From Pedobacter sp. Leaf216 (GTDB lineage Bacteria > Bacteroidota > Bacteroidia > Sphingobacteriales > Sphingobacteriaceae), in assembly GCF_001421515.1 (NCBI RefSeq), contig NZ_LMKM01000007.1, positions 396,952-460,951 on the forward strand: a DNA stretch of 64,000 nucleotides, read 5' to 3'. Positions 1 to 7,793 of this stretch are shown here, in pieces (the stretch's first letter is position 1; each line of letters opens with the position of its first letter). Position numbers and translations under genes: made by a program. Below the pieces are notes generated by a model. It ran no database searches, was not told the DNA's origin, and saw nothing but the letters and a program-made list of their open reading frames with translations.

Positions 1-268
1 TGCTTTTGATATTAACTGTTGTTTTACAGTAACAAATTATCTTTTACTTTAAGATTGTCCAAATTACTAAATAAAACAAAATATATGCTTATTAATAAGC
101 AACTTAGCCATCCAAAAGTTTGAAGTGCATTTGATATTGTCATACTTGTTTTCTTTAAAATCAAATCCTTAATTTTAGCATTTAAAGCGCAGTAACCACA
201 GGGATTTATACTTATACATCCATTTACTACAAAATAATTATCAAAAAACCAGAAAACCAATTGCTATA

Positions 269-2455
269 ATGACCAAAACCCATTTTACACTATATTTTTT
301 ATTGATTGCGAGTACAGTAACCTGTTTTGCTCAAAAAACGATTGAAATTGCCACAAAAAACAATGTATTAATACTGGAAACCGATAAGGATAATGCTTTA
401 TTATCGACATACATTGGCAAAAGGCTCCAAAGCACTGAAGAATACCCTAATATACAAGCACTTGATAAATACAAACCGGGATCGGATGATCTTTTAAATA
501 AGCGTGAAGCATACATTGCTTCTGGCTCACTGAATTTGATGGAACCAGCACTTAGCGTTACGCATAGCGATGGCAATAAATCTACTGTGTTAAGCTTTTC
601 GGAGGTTAAAACGGAACAGATCGATCAGAATAGAAAACTCACCAGCATTGTATTAAAAGATTTTAAATACAACTTTAAAGTGACTTTAAAATACCTGGCT
701 TATTTTAACGAAGATGTAATTGAGCAATGGGCAGAGATTGAACACCATGAGAAAAAGAGCATTGTATTAAATAAATATGCATCCGCAAACCTTACATTGA
801 GTGGCCGAAAATTCTTTTTAAAAAACCAATACAGTGGTGCCACAAGAGAAATGAGATCAGAAGAACAACAGTTATTGCATGGAATTAAAACCATCGATTC
901 GAAACTTGGTACCAGAACAAACCTGCTTCATTCTTCTTCATTTATGGTTTCGATTGATCAGCCTGCAAACGAAGACCTCGGCGAAGTGATAGCGGGTTCA
1001 TTGGCCTGGACAGGGAACTTTAAGCTGGATTTTGAAACTTTTGATGAATATTATTTAAGGATTACTGCCGGAATCAATAATTTTTCATCTAACTATACCC
1101 TTAAAGCAGGCGAAAATTTTGTAACCCCACGTTTTATCTATACCTATTCATCAGAAGGAAAAGGTTTGGCCAGTAGAAACCTGCAAAATTGGGCAAGGAA
1201 CTACCAGATATTAGATGGAAAAGGGGAAAGATCTACCATTTTAAACAATTGGGAAACCACTTATTTCGATTTTAACGATGAAAAATTAAACGAACTTACC
1301 AAGGATACAAAAAAATTAGGTGTAGATGTGTTCTTATTGGATGATGGTTGGTTCGGAAACAAATATCCACGTAATGGCTCAACTTCAGGTCTTGGCGATT
1401 GGCAATATAACCGGCAAAAGCTTAAAAATGGCATCAGTACTTTGGGTAAAGAGGCCACCGCAAGTGGTGTAAAATTTGGCATCTGGATAGAACCGGAAAT
1501 GGTGAATCCAAAAAGCGAACTTTATGAAAATCATCCGGATTGGATTCTCAGACAACCAGAAAGGAAAGAATATTATATGCGCAATCAATTGGTGCTTGAT
1601 TTAACCAACCCGAAAGTGCAGGATTTTATTTTCAATACCGTTAATGATATTTTTAAAGAAGTGCCCGAACTTGCTTTTATTAAATGGGATTGCAATTCGC
1701 TGATTTATAATGCCAACTCCCCTACTTTAAAAAATCAGGATCATTTTTATATTGAATACATCAGGGGTTTAAACAATGTACTGGAAAGAATTAGAAAAAA
1801 ATACCCTAAAACACCGATGATGCTTTGTGCAGGCGGAGGTTCGAGGGTAGATTATGCAGCACTTAAATACTTTACTGAATTTTGGCCAAGTGATAATACA
1901 AATCCCTACGACCGCATTTTTATCCAGTGGGAATATTCTTATTATTTCCCTTCGGTTGCTGTTGATAACCACATTACCGACATGGGTAAACAACCGATTA
2001 AATTTAAAACAGATGTAGCCATGATGGGCAAACTGGGTTATGATGTACGCGTAAATGAGCTGAGCAGTAATGATTTGCTTTTTAGTAAGAACGCTGTTAA
2101 AACCTATAACAACTTTAAAGAAATTGTTTGGCACGGCCAACAATACCGCTTGCAGGATCCTTACGAAAATAAAATTGCTTCAATTGCCTATATAAACGAT
2201 GCGAAGGATCAAGCCATTGTTTTTAATTATTATGTGGCCACACTTTTTACCAATGGTGTAATATTGCCGATTAAACTAAAAGGATTGGATCCTGCTAAAA
2301 AATACAAAATAGAAGAAATTAATTTGTACCCAGGCACAAAATCTCCAATTGATGCTACCAAGGTTTACTCTGGCGACTTTTTAATGAAAGTGGGCTTTAA
2401 TCCAGAGGCAAACAGTTACAGAACAAGCGTAGTTTTAAAGGTACAGGCAATTTAA
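269..2455 (+). CDS. GH36 alpha-galactosidase, secreted
   Basis: Predicted alpha-galactosidase that hydrolyses terminal alpha-galactosyl residues. The 728 residues begin with a signal peptide ending near TCFAQ, so the enzyme is probably periplasmic. The GH36 order is visible: an N-terminal beta-sandwich (about 25-310), then a TIM barrel with LLDDGWFG and the loop WIEPEMVNP. FIKWDCN carries the nucleophile Asp474 and WPSDNTNP the acid/base Asp542. A small C-terminal beta domain follows. The length is normal for bacterial GH36. The gene stands alone on the plus strand, 156 bp from the converging metalloprotease gene, and is followed by a hairpin terminator. No copy of the CAGGAT element lies in the 268 bp visible upstream. 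Family assignment is firm; the galactoside substrate is inferred. Confidence 0.93.
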   Translation: MTKTHFTLYFLLIASTVTCFAQKTIEIATKNNVLILETDKDNALLSTYIGKRLQSTEEYPNIQALDKYKPGSDDLLNKREAYIASGSLNLMEPALSVTHSDGNKSTVLSFSEVKTEQIDQNRKLTSIVLKDFKYNFKVTLKYLAYFNEDVIEQWAEIEHHEKKSIVLNKYASANLTLSGRKFFLKNQYSGATREMRSEEQQLLHGIKTIDSKLGTRTNLLHSSSFMVSIDQPANEDLGEVIAGSLAWTGNFKLDFETFDEYYLRITAGINNFSSNYTLKAGENFVTPRFIYTYSSEGKGLASRNLQNWARNYQILDGKGERSTILNNWETTYFDFNDEKLNELTKDTKKLGVDVFLLDDGWFGNKYPRNGSTSGLGDWQYNRQKLKNGISTLGKEATASGVKFGIWIEPEMVNPKSELYENHPDWILRQPERKEYYMRNQLVLDLTNPKVQDFIFNTVNDIFKEVPELAFIKWDCNSLIYNANSPTLKNQDHFYIEYIRGLNNVLERIRKKYPKTPMMLCAGGGSRVDYAALKYFTEFWPSDNTNPYDRIFIQWEYSYYFPSVAVDNHITDMGKQPIKFKTDVAMMGKLGYDVRVNELSSNDLLFSKNAVKTYNNFKEIVWHGQQYRLQDPYENKIASIAYINDAKDQAIVFNYYVATLFTNGVILPIKLKGLDPAKKYKIEEINLYPGTKSPIDATKVYSGDFLMKVGFNPEANSYRTSVVLKVQAI

Positions 2456-2491
2456 TTCTGTTTTAAACAGTAAACCATACTGGCTTTGATA

Positions 2492-2530
2492 ACCACCAAA
2501 CCTCAGCGTTAAGGTTTGGTGGTATTATTT
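2492..2530 (+). terminator. Hairpin terminator after GH36
   Basis: A perfect 12-bp inverted repeat (2492-2503 ACCACCAAACCT and 2512-2523 AGGTTTGGTGGT) with an 8-nt loop starts 36 bp after the GH36 stop. A moderately T-rich stretch follows. It lies between two converging genes and could stop transcription from both sides. Confidence 0.7.
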
Positions 2531-2611
2531 GTGCTTTGTTATATTCGTTTTAGCAGAAATTAATCAGATGATAAAATTTCAACGTTGAATGCAATTTATC
2601 CTTTATTAGAA

Positions 2612-4264
2612 TTAATATAAGCCCAGTTCAGCCAATGCTGCATTTTGGGTTCCATCCCATGAGTTGCTGGCAATAATTTTGAAATACCGAAAGGTTTTTG
2701 GCGAACTAAAGCCAAAATACTGAACACCATCTCCATTAGCGGCCTGCTTACTGAAAACACTGGTAAATGTTGTTCCATCATTACTGATCAGTAATTCAAA
2801 ATCTTTGATCGCTCTGCTGGCATTTTCCCTTTGAGTGAGTGATAACCCGCCATTTACTGTTTTAACAGAACCTAAATCAACAGTAATAAAGTGCGGATAA
2901 GTAGCTGCATTAGATGACCATCTCGAGTGCCAGAAGGTTGAAGGTAAACCATCAATTGCATCAACAGCTTTACCCGCAGCAGCGGTTTCCTGTGAGCTAA
3001 AACCAGCAATAGTCCACCCCGTTTTCGACAACTCCGGTCTGGTTGAAAAATCGAGTACAGGAATTCCGTTATTAAAAGTATAAGGGTATATCGTTTCGTT
3101 TATAACGCCATTGTTGTGTACCAATTTAACCTTAAGTTCGTAGGGTATACCATTGGTTTTAACGGCCAACTCTGCAATTGGCATTACCACCCTAAAACTA
3201 TCTGTACCAATCACACTGGAAGCCCAGGTAATGGCATTGTAATCTTTATTTGTACCTGTTCCCTCGTTATTTACATTAGGATCGTTATAATACAGTACTT
3301 TGTTTACTGTACCGGTACTGGTAAATTTACCCGATACCACAATTGCGCCCAGGCCGGAATCGTAGTTGGCGTAAATTTTATTTATTTTGGAAGTTACCGC
3401 TCCATAATAGGTTTTAGTATCATTATTAAATACTTCGCAGGCGTTAAAAATAGCTGCTTCTGCATCGGTTACAAAAGTTGGCCTTACTTCCAGGTAATAA
3501 TTACTAAGTGCCATTATTGGTTCTTTATAATTGGTATTTGTGCCATTTGCATAAATATTTTGCGATGCCCATTGCCTATCGTGTGGGGCGTTAAAGGCAT
3601 GGCCAAGCTCATGCATCATTCCTCCAACCCATTTGGCAAAATTGTTTCGGCCAGGGTTCAGCACCCCTTTTAAGGCCATATCCATATAAGGGTTATCGTT
3701 TGCAAAACAATATTTTCCATATCCATAAAAAGGCTGTACACCTTCTAAAGGTTGCGGGCCCTCGGTGGTATTGTTGTCATAACCGAATGCGGGTACCAAA
3801 ATCAATACGTGGTTACTGGTTTTAAGTGTAGGGTGTGCTGCAAAATATGCATTAATCTCAGTAGTGTAGGCCGAGCCATTTGTTCCGTAACTGGCTTTTG
3901 GGTTTGCAGCCCTAATGAGTACAATTTCTGCATTGCCAGTGGTTCCATCTTGTTTTAAACCAAATGTTTTGGGCCCGTATCCAGCATTGTTCATTGCGTT
4001 ACTGTACCAGCCCTGGGCATAAATCATTACATCACTCAAACGTTTTTTCCAATTTGGGAGGGTATCTAAATCAGAAGGAATAAAGTAAACAATGGCCAGA
4101 TTTCTGGTTTGAGTAATAATGCTATTTGTGGTAGCCAGTTTAGTTGGTTTTTTAGTATTTCCATCATCAGTACTGCCTTCGGTGGCAAGTTCTGCCTTTT
4201 TGCACGATGATGCAAACAGAATAATGGTACAAAATAATGTAAATAGGGTTACAGTTTTTTTCAT
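2612..4264 (-). CDS. Metzincin-like zinc metalloprotease lipoprotein with C-terminal F5/8 type C domain
   Basis: A 550-residue lipoprotein (signal peptide with lipobox around FASSCKK) that looks like a surface zinc peptidase. The motif HELGHAFNAPHD spans residues 218-229: His218, Glu219, His222 and His228 fit the metzincin pattern HExxHxxxxxH, with Asn where Gly is usual. EPIMALSNYY, about 30 residues later, is a plausible Met-turn. The last ~140 residues (TFWHSRW, ITVDLGS, FELLISNDG) form an F5/8 type C (galactose-binding-like) module. This suggests a peptidase held on a glycan or glycoprotein. The gene is monocistronic, with 298 bp upstream. It is not a usual PUL component and may be an unrelated neighbour. 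Exact peptidase family not recognised. Confidence 0.75.
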   Translation of the reverse strand: MKKTVTLFTLFCTIILFASSCKKAELATEGSTDDGNTKKPTKLATTNSIITQTRNLAIVYFIPSDLDTLPNWKKRLSDVMIYAQGWYSNAMNNAGYGPKTFGLKQDGTTGNAEIVLIRAANPKASYGTNGSAYTTEINAYFAAHPTLKTSNHVLILVPAFGYDNNTTEGPQPLEGVQPFYGYGKYCFANDNPYMDMALKGVLNPGRNNFAKWVGGMMHELGHAFNAPHDRQWASQNIYANGTNTNYKEPIMALSNYYLEVRPTFVTDAEAAIFNACEVFNNDTKTYYGAVTSKINKIYANYDSGLGAIVVSGKFTSTGTVNKVLYYNDPNVNNEGTGTNKDYNAITWASSVIGTDSFRVVMPIAELAVKTNGIPYELKVKLVHNNGVINETIYPYTFNNGIPVLDFSTRPELSKTGWTIAGFSSQETAAAGKAVDAIDGLPSTFWHSRWSSNAATYPHFITVDLGSVKTVNGGLSLTQRENASRAIKDFELLISNDGTTFTSVFSKQAANGDGVQYFGFSSPKTFRYFKIIASNSWDGTQNAALAELGLY

Positions 4265-4562
4265 ATCAGGCGATTATGGTAAAATTTTTATAAAACTTAA
4301 TTGTTGATTTTGATTAAAATATTTTAGAGAAAGCCTCTGCCAATGGGCAGTTTTAATTGTAGATGCTATGGTGAAATTATATGTAACCCTAAGTTAACCT
4401 CGATGTAAATTTTAAGGATATAGTTATACGTACAAAAAACAGACAAAACCATGGATGTATAAAATTTTGACAAACAACACGTTAGCCAACAAACACCTAA
4501 AGAATGGATAAACAAAAAAAATAGAAATTACAATTGGCGAGATTTGTCTCACCAACTTATGA
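4265..4562. other. Intergenic region upstream of the metalloprotease
   Basis: This 298-bp AT-rich stretch lies between the end of the putative DNA-binding membrane protein gene and the start of the metalloprotease gene, both on the minus strand. It presumably holds the metalloprotease promoter. I see no convincing ORF, RNA gene, strong hairpin or CAGGAT element in it. Confidence 0.4.
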
Positions 4563-5870
4563 TCAGAAAACTTCTTTTGTGGATAAATCCTGCAACTTAG
4601 GTGAGATTACCTTCCCTATTCCGCTGAATAAAACTTTAACACCCATCACCTTTCCTATCGATTGTTTATAGCTGGTAGACAATGCTTTTTTTCCATTAAG
4701 TATTATCGAAACTTTTTTGTTTTCAACTCTGATTTCTACAACTCCGCCATTTAGGGGATCAAAGGCAAGGCCGCCTAAAAACTGGTCAGAGCCTATCACT
4801 CTTTTTTCTGAAAATTTATATTGCGAAAACGCAACACAACTGCCGCGGTTGAGGGTAAGCAAATGGCGGTGTTTTTCTCCAAGAATAATAAAAGTTGTTT
4901 CTACGCACTGAGTACCCGGCCTGCTTTGTTCAGAAAATACCTTACAAGTAAAAGAAAAATTATCGCCGCTAATATTTGATGGCTTAATGTTACTAAAACC
5001 TACCAAAAATGGTTTACTTGTAGATAAACCAGCAGAATCGAGCTGTTTTTTTGATACATAAATATTATTCGGATTTAATGGTTTTAAGCCCGCTATAGGA
5101 TAGGCCCGTGAGGTATCGTTACCCGAATTGGCTACCCAACCCTTTGTGCGCATGTATACAGCCACTGTATCAATAGGTTTATCGTGGTATAAAAGTGTTG
5201 CGTAAACCACACCTGGATTTCTAAAAAACTTTGCCACTTCTTTTTTGCCACTGATAGTTGATTGCAAGGCCTCATCCATAAAATCGATCTTGTACGCTTC
5301 ATTATCATTTATCGGCCTACTGGATTTTAGCTTAAAAACTGCTGTATGGGGTACATAGCCATACGGATTTTCGCAAACTAATTTAACATCTGCAGGATGT
5401 TGCCTATAGCTAGAAAAAAACAAAACGCTGAGTAAAATCAATACCGGAACGGCGCTTAAAACAATGTAGAGTGGTTTTTTGGGTTTTATTTTATTTTCTG
5501 GTAAAGTTTGGATATCATCTTCAGCTTCAATACTGGCTTGAGCTTTTACCGCAGCCAATTCTGTAGCCATATGCACAAGTTCAAACTCCTGCCAATCGCG
5601 GTAGCCGATAAATTGGGCCAATGCATCTCTTGTAGCTTTTTGCGGGAAATACCGTTGTGGCGTTTTCAACTGGCCAAACAGTCTTTTTAATGTATTTATA
5701 CTTAAATAAACTTTAGTTTGTTTTCCAAGCTGACTGCTAAGGCTATTGTAATCACATGCCCGCCACTCTTCAATTGCCCTGCCGCCCATTTTTTGTATCA
5801 GCTGTTGGCAACAAATATCCATAGCTACAACTGAGCGCTGATGAGGTGAATGTAAAACACTAGTATCCAT
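4563..5870 (-). CDS. Single-pass membrane protein with putative N-terminal DNA-binding region and periplasmic PKD/LamG-like region
   Basis: Start chosen at Met 5870 (MDTSVLHSP). The frame stays open to 5945, but that extension reads like untranslated DNA. The 435-residue product has three parts. Residues 1-115 include SINTLKRLFG and FIGYRDWQEF, which match from memory a common uncharacterised Bacteroidota N-terminal domain that looks like a helix-turn-helix. One transmembrane helix lies near 133-155 (IVLSAVPVLILLSVLFF). The remainder would be periplasmic: a PKD-like stretch (about 163-260, with NPGVVYATLLYHD) and a LamG or DUF1080-like beta-sandwich (about 300-435, with VSIILNGKKALS). This layout suggests a one-component membrane-bound sensor, which is inference. 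It is not next to a SusC/D pair and no target is evident. Confidence 0.6.
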   Translation of the reverse strand: MDTSVLHSPHQRSVVAMDICCQQLIQKMGGRAIEEWRACDYNSLSSQLGKQTKVYLSINTLKRLFGQLKTPQRYFPQKATRDALAQFIGYRDWQEFELVHMATELAAVKAQASIEAEDDIQTLPENKIKPKKPLYIVLSAVPVLILLSVLFFSSYRQHPADVKLVCENPYGYVPHTAVFKLKSSRPINDNEAYKIDFMDEALQSTISGKKEVAKFFRNPGVVYATLLYHDKPIDTVAVYMRTKGWVANSGNDTSRAYPIAGLKPLNPNNIYVSKKQLDSAGLSTSKPFLVGFSNIKPSNISGDNFSFTCKVFSEQSRPGTQCVETTFIILGEKHRHLLTLNRGSCVAFSQYKFSEKRVIGSDQFLGGLAFDPLNGGVVEIRVENKKVSIILNGKKALSTSYKQSIGKVMGVKVLFSGIGKVISPKLQDLSTKEVF

Positions 5871-6565
5871 TCGGCGGTTTTTTCTATTAAAAGGAGATAA
5901 GTTAATGTAAAACGGGATAAATATTAACCCTACAAAAGTTAACAAATACTAAACTTTGTTTTACAAACATATGAATTTCAAAGACTTTTTTACATTACTT
6001 TATTGTTAATATCAAACATTTTTAAAGATGGATGGAAAACGCATTATCTGTTAAACCTTATTAATACCGATGATGAGTAAATAAACAACGGCTTTAACGC
6101 TTATAAGAAAGATAAAGTTTGAGTTATAGAATTAACTATTTTAAAGAGAAAGAGCGCAAAAATCGCCCATTTTTAAATGATTTTTTTGTAATAAGAATAA
6201 AAAAGAGGCATGCCATTTTACTGACAATGCCTCTTGGTTAATCAAACTAGTAAATTTAAAAAACAATGCGGATACACTTATTTCATTGTTTTACTAAAAA
6301 TACCATTTCGAATTATTCACTTTATAGGGATGATCTATTGAAATGTTTATATCATTTAGTTTGTAAAGTCCAGAAAAACAATAACATAAAACAAAGTTAA
6401 TTTATACTAAACAGTTAAATAGCTAATAATTAACTGATAGTAACAGGATTTTAGCAGGTAAATGCTGTGTTAAACTGACGATGAATTTGGATGTACTATA
6501 TAGTAAAAACTTTAAATAATCACCATTTATCGTCGTTGATCTTCGTATTCAGTATTTTAGCGTGT
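5871..6565. other. Intergenic region with an orphan hairpin
   Basis: About 700 bp between divergent genes (membrane protein on minus, GNAT on plus). It is very AT-rich and has no ORF that I trust. The only structured element is the terminator-like hairpin at 6197-6235. Promoters for both flanking genes should lie here but cannot be placed with confidence. Confidence 0.4.
6197..6235 (-). terminator. Orphan minus-strand intrinsic terminator
   Basis: A 9-bp stem (6203-6211 AAGAGGCAT and 6227-6235 ATGCCTCTT) is followed, reading the minus strand, by a run of T. This is a classical intrinsic terminator. No minus-strand gene is recognisable between it and the GNAT gene, so it may end a small RNA, a very short ORF, or a vanished gene. 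Confidence 0.55.
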
Positions 6566-6961
6566 ATGAACATTACCTACAAATTAGACGTGATTCCAAG
6601 TCCTGAAGAAGTGATTGAATTATTCATTCAAGCTGGACTTAAAAGACCAACCGAACCTGAAAGAATTGCTTTAATGTTAAAAAATGCTGATTTACTGGTT
6701 ACGGCCTGGCAGGAAGATAAGCTTGTTGGGATTTGCAGAACCATTACAGATTGGGCCTGGTGTGCTTACCTGGCAGATATTGCAGTATTTACCGGATATA
6801 AAAGTTCAGGAATTGGTAAAGAAATGATTGCCATTACCCGTGAAAAAATCGGCCCGAAGTGTATGCTCTTGCTGCTATCGGTACCTACCGCTTTTGAGTA
6901 TTACCCGAAGGTGGGCTTTAACAAGGAAGACCGTGCATTTAGTATTGAGCGTACAGAATAG
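6566..6961 (+). CDS. GNAT family N-acetyltransferase
   Basis: A 131-residue cytoplasmic protein from ATG 6566 (MNITYKLDVIPSPEE). The frame extends 25 codons further upstream, but that part looks like a spurious hydrophobic leader. The acetyl-CoA binding motif A is visible as DIAVFTGYKSSGIGKEMI (R/QxxGxG/A type, around residue 70). The end, AFEYYPKVGFNKEDRAF, is typical of the final strand region of small GNAT enzymes. The substrate cannot be told. It is monocistronic, without evident link to the surrounding glycan genes. Confidence 0.85.
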   Translation: MNITYKLDVIPSPEEVIELFIQAGLKRPTEPERIALMLKNADLLVTAWQEDKLVGICRTITDWAWCAYLADIAVFTGYKSSGIGKEMIAITREKIGPKCMLLLLSVPTAFEYYPKVGFNKEDRAFSIERTE

Positions 6962-6981
6962 GTTGTTTTTCATCTTTAGTT

Positions 6982-7083
6982 CTAATTAGGAATTCAAATC
7001 ATTTGTTACCCTAAATGTAGTTGAAGGGCAAACAATCAGTTCGCAGTTATAATTCTATTTAGGAGTTCAAATCATGCGTTACC
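6982..7083. repeat. Pair of 29-bp diverged direct repeats
   Basis: 6982-7010 and 7055-7083 match at 25 of 29 positions (core TTCAAATCAT then GTTACC), 73 bp apart, just after the GNAT gene. Function unknown; possibly remnants of a longer repeated element. Confidence 0.6.
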
Positions 7084-7426
7084 ATGAGGGTTAATTTATT
7101 TATAATAGACAGAAGAATTTCAGGTAAGTAGATTTCCTTTGAGAGACACATTTCGGGCCGAGTGAACGTAGTCGAAAAATCTAACCTGATAGATCTCTCC
7201 GTTCCACTGCGTTCCAGTCGAGATGACGACGCTTTCTATTAGCGCCTATCAATGATAGCGGGGTCGAACGGTAAACAATGTAACCCGGAGTTATAAATTC
7301 ACAGTAATTTTATTTAATCATGCACAGGCAGTACCCGTATGGTTTGCCTTTTTCTGTTTAACACCCTATAACAGCTCTTTAAATTAAGCCAAATTCTAAG
7401 CCCATCAAACCCTGGTAATATTGCGC

Positions 7427-7446
7427 TACAGGATGGAGCAGGACGG
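7427..7446 (+). promoter_or_regulatory. CAGGAT direct-repeat element, copy a
   Basis: TACAGGATGGAGCAGGACGG. Two CAGGAY half-sites sit 10 bp apart, about one helical turn. The element lies 347 bp before the SusC start at 7794, in the same orientation as the gene. Twenty bp downstream is a 16-bp block (7466-7481, TAATCTCGTATAACCA) that recurs at the same spacing in copy b, suggesting a shared promoter plan. Confidence 0.75.
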
Positions 7447-7793
7447 ATTACCCGAATAAATGTTTTAATCTCGTATAACCAAGTATAAATCAAACAGAGG
7501 TTTCTTAATTAAACATTTCAATTATGGGCAACAAAAACAAAACTACCATCATGCAACCGTTTGCAGTAAAGGCCATCCGATTTAACCTTTAAAGCATTAC
7601 ACTACAGCAATTAAGCGAAGGCTAAGCAAGCCATAACAACAATAAACTAACTTATTCTTCATCATTAAACATTGTAATCCATCCATCAAAAAGTGGAGGA
7701 AATTACATCATTATATGCCCTCAAAAACAAATAGCATCACATCTAATACGCTATTTGGCCAAATAACCAAATATTTATAAAACCAATAACACT

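Larger units (their letters stand above)
6962..7793. other. Long intergenic region upstream of SusC/D pair 1
   Basis: 832 bp without a credible gene. It holds a diverged direct repeat pair (6982-7010 and 7055-7083) and a degenerate copy of the intergenic repeat family with a GTCGAGATGACG-like core (about 7135-7262). It also carries the CAGGAT element (7427-7446) and a promoter-like block at 7466-7481. The 5' leader from there to the SusC start is about 310 nt, long enough for regulation at RNA level, though I see no known riboswitch. Confidence 0.5.

Noticed and set aside
24..260. Minus-strand 78-codon ORF with one hydrophobic stretch
   Set aside because: Composition follows the AT-rich spacer, there is no recognisable domain, and it occupies the expected promoter region of GH36.
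3116..3673. Plus-strand 185-codon ORF antisense to the metalloprotease
   Set aside because: Shadow of a gene with a clear domain content on the minus strand; its own sequence is low-complexity Ile/Tyr/Cys-rich.
4563..5945. Full-length start at 5945 for the membrane protein
   Set aside because: The first 25 codons have no conserved look, and MDTSVLHSP at 5870 is a more natural start with room for a promoter.
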